In this document: positions 24,572 through 35,815 of the stretch, piece by piece
How the letters are laid out: the number at the start of each line of letters is the position of its first letter
How positions within the stretch are numbered: position 1 is the stretch's first letter
Origin: Proteromonas lacertae
Lineage: Eukaryota > Sar > Bigyra > Opalinata > Proteromonadidae
DNA: 64,000 bases
Assembly (NCBI GenBank): GCA_002245135.1
Contig: NGBS01000882.1
Location: forward strand, 124,001-188,000
Direction of reading: 5' to 3'
Position numbers and translations under genes: made by a program
Notes under the pieces: model-generated
What the model saw: only the letters and a program-made list of their open reading frames with translations
The model's database searches: none
Told to the model about the DNA's origin: nothing

Positions 24572-25372
24572 TTAAAATTTGCAAGTTATATTAGCATTGA
24601 TACTGTCAAAATACACATTATCTTTATCTGGATTATGCCAAATTGCTTTATAACTTGTTGGCAGTCTTATTCCATTGATATCTTTATAATCAGATATAAC
24701 AGCAGACCAAGGGATGTATTCAGTTGCTCCATTTGGTTGAGTCTCTCCTCTATCTTTAGTATAAAACGATTCCATTTCTCCAATATCATTGAATGTGAAT
24801 GTTCCTTCAGCTGATGTGCCATACATTGAAATTTTTGCTTTTGCATGAAGATTATCAACACTTTCCCACTTTATATACGGTTGTATTGCCATTGAAGGTA
24901 TTGCTAAACACTCAGCTAAGGCAGTTACTAAACATGATTTGTCCATACTTGGACCTGTTTGATTGAAGAGGGTGAATGTGTGACATAATACACCTTTCAT
25001 ACTCCCTTTACCGTTCACATAAGAATCAAGACCATCAAATGCAAAACAGAACATGTTTGCATTAATCACCGCTAATCTGGCAGGCTCTTTTACAAAATTG
25101 TGTTGCACATAATGAATTTTCATGGGTTCTTTATTTTTATCCATCTTAAACTTTGTATCCGTGTGATCAATAATGATTGAAGACATTTTTGGAGTTCCAA
25201 TGAGTTTACAGCATTTGAAATACCTTTTCACAGGATCAGGAAGTGATGCGATATCATTTTCACTAAAGTTACCCTCTTTTAACCTCAATTCCCTTGTTAG
25301 TATGTCAGTGATGTTCTTAAACTCCTTATTTACCGATTTATAGCAGCAACAGCATGAGCAGCAACAACCCAT
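24572..25372 (-). CDS. DUF6544-like protein with N-terminal acylation motif
   Basis: This is a single open exon ending in TAA. I chose the second Met (25370-25372), not the one at 25393, because it gives MGCCCSCCCC: a glycine at position 2 and serine at 6 (N-myristoylation pattern) beside a run of cysteines fit for palmitoylation. The body matches DUF6544: DIASLPDPVKRYFKCCKLIGT, CFAFDGLDSYVNGKGSM, LAECLAIPSMAIQPYIKWE, GTFTFNDIGEMESFYTKDRG, TEYIPWSAVISDYKDINGIR and LPTSYKAIWHNPDKDNVYF. Bacterial members are uncharacterised with a lipid-carrier-like beta fold; function is unknown. The protein is probably anchored to a membrane's cytosolic face. It is convergent with the MFS gene across 93 bases. 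Confidence 0.78.
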   Translation of the reverse strand: MGCCCSCCCCYKSVNKEFKNITDILTRELRLKEGNFSENDIASLPDPVKRYFKCCKLIGTPKMSSIIIDHTDTKFKMDKNKEPMKIHYVQHNFVKEPARLAVINANMFCFAFDGLDSYVNGKGSMKGVLCHTFTLFNQTGPSMDKSCLVTALAECLAIPSMAIQPYIKWESVDNLHAKAKISMYGTSAEGTFTFNDIGEMESFYTKDRGETQPNGATEYIPWSAVISDYKDINGIRLPTSYKAIWHNPDKDNVYFDSINANITCKF

Positions 25373-25497
25373 TTTTTTGACAATTGTAAACAATGATTAC
25401 AGATTCAAGTCAGTTATTTTTGTTTCAACAGTGTTTCAAAAAAATGTTTATAAATGAAGTGAAAAAAATAAAGTTATAAACTATCTAATGATTATTC

Positions 25498-26965
25498 TTA
25501 TTCGTTTGAATAATAATCATCAATGTTCTCATTATCATGTCCTTTACTTTTTGTGGATTGGTAAGCATTTCTATTCTTTAGTAAATGGCTTGGAATCCAT
25601 GAATCTCGGAAAATACAATAAATACAAACAGCTGCCATAATACCAGTTACAATATCAACTATTTGTATATATATGATAATAATTATATTATACCAGTGTA
25701 ATGCTTTCTTGCTCCAATGCAGAAATATATAAATAAACTTAAAATACCAAAATAAGCCAACTTCAACATTGTTTTACCATGTTTTGATTTTATTCTCCAA
25801 ATATCTTTGGAACACAGAAGTACCAGGCATAGTATAGAAGTATGACCGCTGAATATTAAATCACCGCAATGTGTTCCTTTACCAACTAATTGTCCCTATA
25901 AAGAATGAAAAAAAATATGAGTAATACTTGTGATAAAAGTATTTCAACAATCGTAGATGGTCTAGCTTTATCAACTAATCGGCAATGAGGTGCTGGACCA
26001 GGTAGACTTGTCCAAAAACCGACTAAACCTTTCCAAAGGATTGAAATAGTTGCCATTCTACTGAAATCAGTTAAGAATTTGTTTCTGACACTTGGACTTC
26101 TAGTGAGTATTGAAATTGCAATAATAATAGCAATTGATGATAGTAAAATGATATCACTTGTATGTTCATAGGATGAACTAAGTTCAGGTATTATATCAAA
26201 TAATCTATCAGGTAAAATATTACCAGGAACATGATAGTAATGAGTTAAATTGACTAAAGAGGTTCCAATTATTCCTGATGCAAATAATAACATGAAATTA
26301 CTACCTAACCTATAATGATCATTATGATTTTTTAAATGATACTTAAATAAATCTGGAGAAAATAAAGCTTTAAATAAAACTGGGGTTATCCAAACAATGA
26401 AAATTGAAATAATATAAAAGATGTAATTCTTAATAAACCAAATTATTGAATCTATATGACAATAATGTAGTTAAATATACCTTTAGGATCAAACAGAAGT
26501 GAAATACATTCTACCCATGAAAATAATAGAATATAATTCCACAAAACTATTACTGGACACCACCAAATATTATGCATTAATTCTGAAAAATCCATTCCTT
26601 TATTATATTCATTTTCATGTGGAGATGAGAATGGAGATATATTCACTATTTTAAAATTATGATAATAATAGTTATACAAATTGTTACTCCTTTATTATAT
26701 GGATAAGGTAATTGACTATAAGATAGAAATATAATGATTATAATTATACATTAGAAAATAAATAGGTGCAACAATAATAATGGATGTAGTGAAAGATTGA
26801 AAAATTACTTTTAAATTATTATCAATAACTGAATGAAGTGATATTTGGTATGCATATCTTATAAGCATAGTTAACCAGATCACTAATACAAATCGTCCAT
26901 AAAATGAATGAAACTGTTAATTATAACTAATTAGTAAGATATACTTTGTAGTGTGATTTAATCAT
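25498..26965 (-). CDS. Sphingomyelin synthase-like phosphotransferase (PAP2_C family)
   Basis: The start is the ATG at 26963-26965 (MIKSHYK), followed by six small introns, all in phase; the last two are GTATTACTC...TAG near 25887-25918 and a GTATAAT...TAG intron near 25657-25691. The stop is TAA at 25498-25500. About six TM helices are visible. The catalytic signature of sphingomyelin, ceramide-phosphoethanolamine and IPC synthases is present: LPGPAPHCRLVD (equivalent of the LP.P..HC loop), GTHCGDLIFSGHT and ARKHYTVDIVTG, supplying the His-His-Asp triad. The N-terminus has extra hydrophobic segments (FHSFYGRFVLVIWLTMLI) compared with animal SMS and lacks a SAM domain. The enzyme should transfer a phospho-head group to ceramide in Golgi or plasma membrane; the actual head group cannot be read from sequence. 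Confidence 0.8.
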
Positions 26966-27211
26966 TACAGAACTGTATTTATTTATAATATAAGGTGGTT
27001 AATAATAGTAATTAATCTATTGGATATGTAATAGTTGAAGAAATCAGAAAAAACTTCGCAAGAACTTTCTTACAAAAAGTGATATATATTATCTCGTGTT
27101 TCTATTTTTATTGTTTTTTTTCTTATACAATCATATATAAAATAGTCAAATTTTCAAAAAAGTAAACCAATAAAACCTTTGAGAATAATATAGATTGAAA
27201 TGATTAACCTC

Positions 27212-28041
27212 TTACTCAGTCTTTTGTTTTTCTCCTTCTTTACTACCCTTCTTTGACTTCTTACTCTTTTTCATACATTTACATTTGCAGAGATACAATA
27301 ACCAATCAAATCTAGCAAAATGGTCTAAACATGTAACTGGGAAGAAAACAACATCATAGACAAAGTCTACTATTTGTTTCATTATTAATCCAAAGACGAA
27401 TGTATCAACTATGACGAAAGCTAAATATCCCAATCCATTGCTGTATAAATTGAGTGAACAGAATATATATTGCATAAGGTTGCTGAAACTACGACAAACT
27501 ATACGAAATATATAAATAATTATTATTATACAAGTGTTATTGAAGTTAATTTTGTTATACACATTCCTCATCCATAAATCATACAAATTGTTGTAAAACT
27601 TGAGCCAACTTCTTGTCAAATTTCTCCATGTTGGTCTGATGAAGTCGATTCTTAACTAATGATGACAATAACTAGAAAAAAAATACAATCATGCTATTCA
27701 CTGTCTTTAAAACTGGAACAACTCCCTTTGTATAGCTAATAAAAATGTATAAATTGATTGTGAAATATACAAGTCAGGTACAACAGTCTTTAAGTTGGGA
27801 AACCAGGATGATGGCATCTAAGGCAATAAAATCATCGCAAATATATACGCCATATCTATCTTTCTGCTTACATTGCACTTTGGCATTCTTGATGCTTTTA
27901 GCATCGAACTATAGAAATTACTAATTAATATATACAGGGTTGAGTGCATAAATGCATGGAAGAGCAAAGAGGACCAAGAAAATCAAAAATTTATCTATAA
28001 AATAATAAAGGAAAATGCATAACAAGAAGAATACAGTTCAT
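27212..28041 (-). CDS. Small secreted or membrane-associated protein (unrecognised), six exons
   Basis: Exon 1 is only seven bases (28035-28041, ATGAACT). After a 40-nt intron (27995-28034) the frame gives MNYKFLIFLVLFALPCIYA, a clear signal peptide. Further GTAT...TAG introns (near 27937-27911, 27868-27838, 27773-27739, 27688-27658 and a 33-nt in-frame one near 27502-27534) connect FDAKSIKNAKVQCKQKDRYG, MPSSWFPNLKTVVPDFYTKG, LRIDFIRPTWRNLTRSWLKF, CRSFSNLMQYIFCS and LGYLAFVIVDTFVFGL. The tail KKSKKSKKGSKEGEK is strongly basic, after a CKCKC cluster. No family is recognised. Five of the introns share the same donor and acceptor, which supports this model over the single 135-codon ORF. Confidence 0.6.
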
Positions 28042-28170
28042 TCTCGAAAATTAGAAAAGTTTGATACAAGTTCGACTAATTCATAATTATTTTGCATTTT
28101 CTCATTTGCATGAAGAAACAGTATATTAACATCACTAAAAACATACTATAAATAATAATAACAATAAATA

Positions 28171-29051
28171 TTAATCAAATTTCCTTCCTTTCTGAAACTG
28201 CTCAATCAATTTTAATCTTTCATTATGTCTATGATTCTTTAAATTTGCAAAATCATCTCCTTTCTTTTCACTAATAATAAATATAAATAATTCATTTAGT
28301 AAATATATACGAGCAATCACAACATCTGAATAAATAAAAAGCCAGTAGTATTACAACAATAAAAAATATTCCAGTTACTTTTAACGCAATTGCAGAATTC
28401 TCTGTCATTATTGGCTTACTAGGTTTCTTCTTTTTTGATGAATTTATATTTCCTAATTTACAAGCATATGGTTCACAGTACTTATCAATAAAGTAATCAT
28501 AAAGAGGTGAATCAGGAGAAAAACATTTGGACATTGTTGACTATTATAGAATATAGAAAAGACAAAAATACAACACATTCAATTCTTTTTATATCTGCTT
28601 CTTGGTTTTTGCATATTTCATATACTCTATTCTCACCATCACAATGTAATGTATCGCAGTAATCACTCAAACATACACCATTCTTATCTAATGAATCTTG
28701 ATGCTTTGTCATTTGATGTAATTTAAGAAATTCCATATTCTTAAATAGTTTATTACATAAGCCACACAGTACATTTCCATGACTTTTGTGTTGAACTGAA
28801 TTATCAAACACAGAAAACATATCTGCTTCTGTTCTTAAAGGACATTTATCTGGTATTTGATACTTTTGCTTCTGAAGTATAGGGTTTAGATCCTAAACAA
28901 ATATATTGACTGTATTTATACTTTCTCTATAATATTCTTAACTATAACTGATTTCTCTCTTAAACATTCAGCACTTATACAAATAAAATAGCAAAATAAA
29001 AATAGCTATTAACATTATCAAAAAGTATGATACAACAAGAGAAAACAGCAT
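28171..29051 (-). CDS. Membrane-anchored C2H2 zinc-finger protein
   Basis: The middle exon contains one C2H2 finger, CGLCNKLFKNMEFLKLHQMTKH, followed by GVCLSDYCDTLHC, a Cys-rich extension typical of a poorly known eukaryotic family in which a finger precedes a VCLADYC-like motif. A 31-nt intron near 28520-28551 joins CFSPDSPLYDYFIDKYCEPY and a TM helix (ALKVTGIFFIVVILLAFYLF). A second intron near 28270-28309 leads to the short tail ...LIEQFQKGRKFD with TAA at 28171-28173. The N-terminus probably includes a signal or TM segment (MLFSLVVSYFLIMLIAIFIL) starting at 29051, but the join to AECLREKSVIVKNIIEK is not clean; either a small intron or a one-base break is needed. The lumenal or cytosolic side is unknown. 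Confidence 0.62.
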
Positions 29052-29093
29052 TTTAAAACATAGCAAGATCTGAACGAGTCTCAGAAATCGTAA
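29052..29093. promoter_or_regulatory. 42-bp divergent intergenic gap
   Basis: The inferred start codons of two divergently transcribed genes lie 42 bases apart, so both genes must share or overlap their core promoters unless a start is misplaced. The gap contains AAGATCTGAACGAGTCTCAG and no TATA box. Confidence 0.4.
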
Positions 29094-30210
29094 ATGTTTA
29101 GTTCTTCATTAACAGAGCCTCTATTCAATAAGAAAAGTGAAAAGAAGCATACTACAACTAATGCTGATTACAGATCTCCGATAACGATCAGGAATGGACT
29201 CATTAATCTCATTATTTCTTGTATAATAATAGTAGTATTTTTTTGCATTGATGCAAAATGGTTCTATACACCTTCATTTAATATCATTTTATATTTGAAT
29301 TAGATGTCTTTCTTTAATTTTAATACCTCCTTTTAGTTTAAATGATCCAACAATATCATTATCATACGAAGGAAAGCCATCAATTACTGTATCTGTATTG
29401 AGATGCATTGCTTTCACAATAATTTTACCACTTATTTCATTTGAGGTAATATGCTATAAGATTAGTTCTGATTGGTCAGAAATTAATCATAGTGTACAAT
29501 ATAATAAAATATTAATTCAATACAATAGATGTTTTCAGTATCTACTCAATACTTAAGTGGATTCGCTTGCAGTTGTTTTATTTCATCATTTATTAATTCA
29601 TTAGGTGGATCGTATAATAATAATGAAATAATTTTATACATGTGAATAGATTTTCTCCTGATTTCATTGATAGATGTGATCCAGTGGAAAATATCACCAT
29701 GAGAGTAACAGATATATCAGAATGTAACAGAGATCCAACAGATGGAATGACTTATATTGTTATAAATGAAGTTGTAGTTTCAACCTATTCACTTTTATTT
29801 TTATGTGTATTTCCAAATATATTTTATATATCTTTTTATAGAAATATTTATCCGTATATTTTGAAAAACAAAACTATAACAGTTCTATTGTGCAATTTAT
29901 CTACATGATTATACTCTCTTATTGCTATGGAATTGGAATGATCAGAGTTAATCAACATCACTTTAGGATTCAGAATAACTGTGGTAGTTTGTTAATAGGA
30001 TTTATTATTTATACAATAATGATTAAAAGTGTGATATATAATAAATCTCAATTTAGTGAAATAAAAGAATCATTGAGAAAGTATTCAACTAATCAAAGAA
30101 GTAGAAGTAGTGATGGTCAAAGTTTAACTATTATTGCTCCACTATTATCTGATGAAAAGAATGAGGAAGAAGAAGAGGAAGAAGAAGAAGAGGAAGAAAC
30201 TGCTTTGTAG
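29094..30210 (+). CDS. Lipid phosphate phosphatase-like (PAP2) membrane protein with degenerate catalytic motifs
   Basis: Exon 1 (ATG 29094) gives a cytosolic tail and TM1 (NGLINLIISCIIIVVFFCID). After an intron ending at 29334 the text LNDPTISLSYEGKPSITVSV matches the LPP loop (xxxDpsIsyPy..stV), followed by TM2. Later pieces include RFSPDFIDRCDP, the counterpart of RPHFLDVCDP, a TM-rich middle and YGIGMIRVNQHHFRI near the counterpart of SRxxxxxHxxxD. The three motifs of active enzymes (KxxxxxxRP, PSGH, SRxxxxxHxxxD) are all altered; only a His in the last remains. The C-terminus is a run of Glu ending ETAL. The exact donor of intron 1 and the junctions near 29530-29645 are not resolved. It probably belongs to a non-catalytic LPP-like class. 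Confidence 0.62.
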
Positions 30211-30338
30211 TATATAAATATATATATATAGTAAGAAATGTTTTTAACTTGAATTTATGTTATTTTTAATATTATTCAAATTCCCCACAATAAAAAAATT
30301 CCATCATTTTTCATTCTTTTATTGTTTTAATGATTTAA

Positions 30339-33300
30339 TTACTTTGGTAATAAAGCTTCTTGATTTGCTTCATTCTTTTCTGTATTATTTCTCTTTCTCT
30401 TACATATCTTAATAGCAGCAAAAGCAATAATCAATACAACAGCAAGTGTAATAGTTAAAATCAATACTAATATTACAGGTGATTGAGTTGTTGCTGGTTC
30501 TACTGTTGGTTCATCAGATCCATCATCTTCAGTGGTTGTTGGTCCTTGTGTTGTTGGTGGAATAGGTTGTTCAGTAGTTGGTGGTACAGTTGTTGGAATT
30601 GATGTTGTTGGTGCGACTGTAGTTGGTGTTACAGTAGTCGGTTGTTGAGTAGTTGGTTGTTGGTTTTTCAGTTGTTGGTGTTACAGTAGTTGGTTGTTGC
30701 AGTAGTTGGTTTTTCAGTTGTTGGTTGTTGAGTTGTTGGTTTTGGTGGAATTGTTGGAATTGATGTTGTTGGTGAATATTTTTGTTTTTTAATGTATAAT
30801 TTGACATTATTTTCATCTTTAAGAGTATCCACATTTGTCTTTAAGTATCCATTGGAGTTAAAACCTTTACAATTCACATCTAAACTACACAATATCTTCA
30901 ATTGTTCCACATCTTTAGTAACAGTTCCTTTACTGAGTAAATCGTTCTTATCTGCATCTTTATTCTCTAAAACTTCATATTCATATTCATCACTATGATA
31001 ATTAACATATTTATTTATAATATTGTCTATTTCTGCAAGTGTATCACCACTTGGTTGATTTGGGAAGGATTTATCACTTTCCCAAAATGCTTTTTCTACA
31101 TTTTCCCATACATTATTACCCCATTCTCCTTCATCAAAATCTTTGCCTTGTTCTACAGCTTGTACTAAACCATCAAATAATGATTTCCATCTTAACAATA
31201 CATAATCAGATATTAATCCATTCCAATGTTTTGAAGCATAATCCATTATTTCACCTCTTGGTCCCCAACTACTCACTTGATTCTTTGCATTTATAACCAA
31301 TTGTCTTATTCTATCTTCATCTCCTTTACCCCATTTCTTAGCATCTTCTGTCCACACTCCTAATAGATAGTTCTCATTTGTTCCTAACATTTTATCTAAA
31401 TCATTCAACATTTGGATAATGAAATCTCTTTGAGGTTTTAAATTGTCATTATCTTTTCGATTATATGATGCAAATGGTAATTTTATTAAATCATATAAAT
31501 AATTACCTATTACTTGTCTAGCTACATCAATATAATCATATAAAAAGTGAGGTGATAATGGTTTTTCCATTGAATTAGCAACTTCATTCATTTCTCTTAA
31601 TACATAAACAGTATCAGTTACATTAGTCCAAGTATAATCAAATTCTCTATTCATACTAGGTCTTTCACTTATTATATTGAATGTATTATCATATACTGGA
31701 TAGGAGGAGTTATAACTACTGTGATATAAGTGTAACCAAGCATCTATTAGCTTTCTTTGCATTTTTATCTTTCTTGTTGATACCAGCTCTTCTTAAAGCA
31801 TAGTTACTGATCCATTCTGTTATATTTACTGGAGTATCTCTCCAAGGAAATTCACTTGAGAATTCATAACTATAAAATATAAATCATAAAAAGAAATATA
31901 AAGAAAAGAGAAAAAAGATTAAAATTAGAATGATATATATATATACATGATATAATTATTCTCAATAGCTTCCATAGTTAATCCAAATCCAATTGTACTA
32001 TATTTCTTATTATTAATAGTTTCATAATAAGTGTTTTGCATTCTATCAATATTACCATATAATGCTCTTCTTCCTCCAAAGTTGTGTAATATATTATAAA
32101 CCATATCTTTACCGAAATAACCATCTAATCTTGGATATTGAGGACGATCATCACTTGATAAATCTAATATTAACATATGATCATTTGGCACTGCATCTAA
32201 ATAAGCTTTTACTCTTTCGGTTGTCCAGAAATATTCTGAATTTAAGAACAACCACCCTTGCATTAACCAAATAGCTTCTGGATCTACATCTACCATTGAT
32301 TGATAGATAGCATGGCTGACATTACTTAGATAATCTAAATCAGAGACGGGAGGATTCATTTCATTAAATTCATCACAATTGAACAAGTGATCATTTCCAT
32401 ATTCTTTAATTTCTTCTTGTAAAAATACTCTACCAATATCATTGAATAATGTTTCATTTGGATTAATCATTAGTACGGAGGTATGCTTATCTTCAAACCC
32501 CATCCAAGCTGTACTTTTCAACGTACTTACTTGTGGATAATGTTGTTTTAATCCATCTGGTACAAATCCTGAAAATGCTGGTAATACATTTCTCATACCG
32601 TAGTTTCTCACTTTTTCTACTATTTTCACTTCTAAATCATGTTGATCATTAATCCATTCATCATCTAAAGGTCCGCCCCATAATTTTAAATTACCCATTC
32701 TTCCCCATGCTAAGAAGGCTGGCCCGGCATAGAATTGCATTGTATCTTCACGAGTCAAGTTGAATTGTTTGAATGTTTTTTCCCAAATGTATTCTTGACC
32801 TGTGAATGATAAGATGATGTTATATCCTAACATTGCTGCCCAATCAATTTCACGACTCCATCGCTCAAAGTCCCAAAATGCCATGGAATAACTGACTGTA
32901 CAGACATTTAAGTAATATCTGTATTTCATATGACTTTCGTGCCTTTCAGTTTGATCAATAATTGGTAGTGGGTTTGGTAAGACGATATGTTTCCAACTAT
33001 CACCAACTCCCCAACTTATTTCTGCATCACAATAGTACTTTAAGTACCAATACAATCCACTAGCTAATGATGCACCAGTATTACCTACTATTTTAATTAC
33101 AACTCTATCACTTCCAGATGAGCTTAAATCAAAGTAATCGTTACTATTGCTGTTTTCTTTTATTTCATATTCAAACAAATCTGATGCTTCTTTACCTACC
33201 AAAGAAATTGTTAGATTTTTTACCTAATTCAGAAAATAGAATAAACAAGAGATACTGTATCAATTTGAACAGCAATATCAGCAGCCAAGCTTGATCCAAA

Positions 33301-33351
33301 ACAGAGTAAGCACAAAGTAGTGCAAACTAAGAACATGCCAATTCTTTTCAT
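30339..33351 (-). CDS. NAGLU: Alpha-N-acetylglucosaminidase (GH89, NAGLU) with C-terminal membrane anchor
   Basis: The ATG at 33349-33351 gives a signal peptide (MKRIGMFLVCTTLCLLCFG). A 32-nt intron near 33192-33224 leads to the N-terminal domain (GNTGASLASGLYWYLKYYC), then the TIM barrel: YRYYLNVCTVSYSMAFWDFE, DWAAMLGYNIILSFTGQEYI, WGRMGNLKLWGGPL and HLFNCDEFNEMNPP (with the Glu matching a catalytic acid), EAIWLMQGWLF and FGLTMEAIENN (second catalytic Glu). After an 86-nt intron (about 31862-31947) come the helical domain, a Thr/Pro-rich stalk, a TM helix (VILVLILTITLAVVLIIAFA) and a short basic tail, TAA at 30339-30341. The family is normally a soluble lysosomal enzyme removing terminal GlcNAc from heparan sulphate-type glycans. 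Apparent one-base breaks occur near 31755 and twice within the repetitive stalk (30620-30720). Confidence 0.85.
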
Positions 33352-33502
33352 TTCAATTGAGTCTCAAGCCTATTCAAGTCTGTTGTGTGAAATATGGAAC
33401 ACAAATGTTATTATTACTATATTCTTTGATAAAGTGATAATTATAAATATAATAAACCTCAAAATAAACATCCAAATAAAGGTAAATTGTCAAAAGAGTA
33501 AA

Positions 33503-34053
33503 TTATAGTTCTGTATGAACTGGATTTGTGCTTTCTTTATTAGCATTAGCTTTTAAACATTGATGTGGAGGATCTTCAAAACAAGTTTCTCTTCCATCAA
33601 GCAAAATTCTGAAATGAGTAAAATGTAATTTTATTCTTGTATCTTCATATTTCTTCAATAGTACATGCTATATACATAATAATAATATTAGTAACATACA
33701 TCTACAGCACCTAATGCTTCTGGACAAGATTGTAAAATAGGAATAAACTGCTCGGCAGATTGCTTATATCCTCTAAATTCACCGACAATTGTTTGATTTA
33801 CACTAATTTGAGTCTATAATGAAGTAAAGATGAAATGGTAATATACCCATCCAAATAAAGCTAAAGATGATGCTTTGGTTTGCAAATATTCCATATAACT
33901 CATGTAATCATTCACCTAAGCTGTATATTTCGAGAAATATACTTTTCCAAATATTTCATATCTATATCCACCAAATCTATCAGTCATGGCCCATTGTGCA
34001 TTACTTATAGCAAATAAAGCTAAAAATATGAGCAGAAAGTGAGAACTCAGCAT
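33503..34053 (-). CDS. Secreted acylphosphatase-like protein lacking catalytic residues
   Basis: The ATG at 34051-34053 gives a signal peptide (MLSSHFLLIFLALFAISNA). Three introns are removed (27 nt near 33918-33944, 33 nt near 33816-33848, about 32 nt near 33669-33700). The resulting 150-residue protein carries an acylphosphatase-fold pattern: YRYEIFGKV, then KASSLALFGW, QTIVGEFRGYKQSAEQFIPI and LLKKYEDTRI, which track the family pattern of GxVQGVxFR...A..LGL.GWV.N..DGTVxGE. The catalytic Arg of GVxFR and the Asn of V.N.. are not present in the aligned positions (NDYMSYM and TQISV). The ending ETCFEDPPHQCLKAN has two Cys, possibly a disulphide. Normal acylphosphatases are small cytosolic enzymes, so an exported, inactive-looking version is unusual. 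Function is unknown. Confidence 0.6.
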
Positions 34054-34149
34054 GATTTTGAAAAAAAGTTCGAGGTAAGCTTGGTCTTTGTCATTTTCAT
34101 TTTAAATTTCTAACTGTTTTTATGCTCAATTATTTATAAATTAAAATTA

Positions 34150-35770
34150 ATGTCACAAAATATTATTGCATGTGTATACTTTTCTGATGAAAATGAGGCC
34201 TGGATAAAGCAAGGTGTCGGATCTGTTTCTTGTGAGAATGATGTATATCGAAATAATTATTTTACTTTAGCCAAATGGTAACAGAATAATTGTAGTCAAA
34301 GATGTAAATGATCCGAGCAGGGAATTAGTCTCATCCATAATTAACCCAGACAATGCATATGTTCTAGAAACAGGTATATTTATTTACTATTTTAAAAGAT
34401 AATCCAATCATTTCCTGGAGTGATTCAGTATCTGAACAAACAATTGCATTAAGCTTCCGAGAGGAAGCAGGTAGAGATCAAATAAAGTATGATAACAATA
34501 TATTTAATTATATTCATAGTAATGAAATACGTAAAATAACTCATCCTGATAGTCTATCCGATGATGAAGATATAATACCACAAATAATCATACCTGAACC
34601 ATCATTAGGCAGTATAAAAGATATAAGACAAGTATTTCAAAGTACAAATGCAACAAAACTACAGTTATTATTACCAATTATAGCAAATGTATGAATTATA
34701 CTAACTATATAATATAGAATGGTCAATTTATTCAACAATTATGTAAACTATTTAAACCACTAGAAGATGCAGAAGATCAGAATAATTTATCAGCTTTAGC
34801 TTCTATCTTTCGTAATATAGTGTTTTTGAATGATGTTCAAATTTTTCAAATTTTATTTCGTAAAGATATTTTTGAGACTTTTGCTGCAATATTAGAATGT
34901 ATATATTCATATATATAATTTATTAGACGATCCTGAATATGGTAATTTACATCCAAATCATCGTGAATTTATACAGAAAAAGGCTAATTTTAAACAAATA
35001 GTTCCTATTACAGATGAAAGTATATTGGATTGTATTCATCAGAATTTTAGAATTCAATACTTCAGAGTATATATATATATAAATATGTATAGGATGCAAT
35101 TATTCCCACTGTATCAGACGATATGACACTAAGTCAAGTATTATTATTGCAATTACGAAATATCTCCACAATAATTCAATGGATTTCAACTAATACAGAA
35201 TATTTAAAGAAATTAGAGCCATTTTTACAAGTATTACCTATTAATAACAATACAATTGAATGTTTGAAATATATAAATGAAATGTTAAAAATGGCATCAA
35301 TGAAAGAAGTAGATCTACCACTCAAAATTGATTTAGTTCAGTATATATATATATATATATATATTATTATTATTATCTTAATAGTGGTATAATAATCTCC
35401 ATTCCAGACATAATCGAACATTTACACAAAATCTTCAACAATACAAATGACAATAAACTCAAAGTGTTAGTGTTATCAATAACCTATGACTTATTCATTT
35501 CACAAGATGAAGTATTAAGAGAGGAGATAGCATTACCAAAACCTCCAGGTATAGAATTAGACTTTAGAAGTTTATTTATATTTATACAAAACAACAACAA
35601 CAACAACAACAATAAAGATGTTATACTACAACCACCTTATAATTCATTTTTCTATGATATAATTCGTGAATTTTGGTTGAACAAAGATCAAGGAATAAAA
35701 GAACAATGTAATATGATGATACTAGGAATAGGGGGTGAAATTATGTTTGCTGTATATATATATATATATA

Positions 35771-35815
<45 letters not shown>

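Noticed and set aside
30571-30834. Separate Gln/Asn/Thr-rich ORF overlapping the NAGLU tail
   Set aside because: It is the alternate-frame reading of the Thr/Pro stalk repeat, not another gene.
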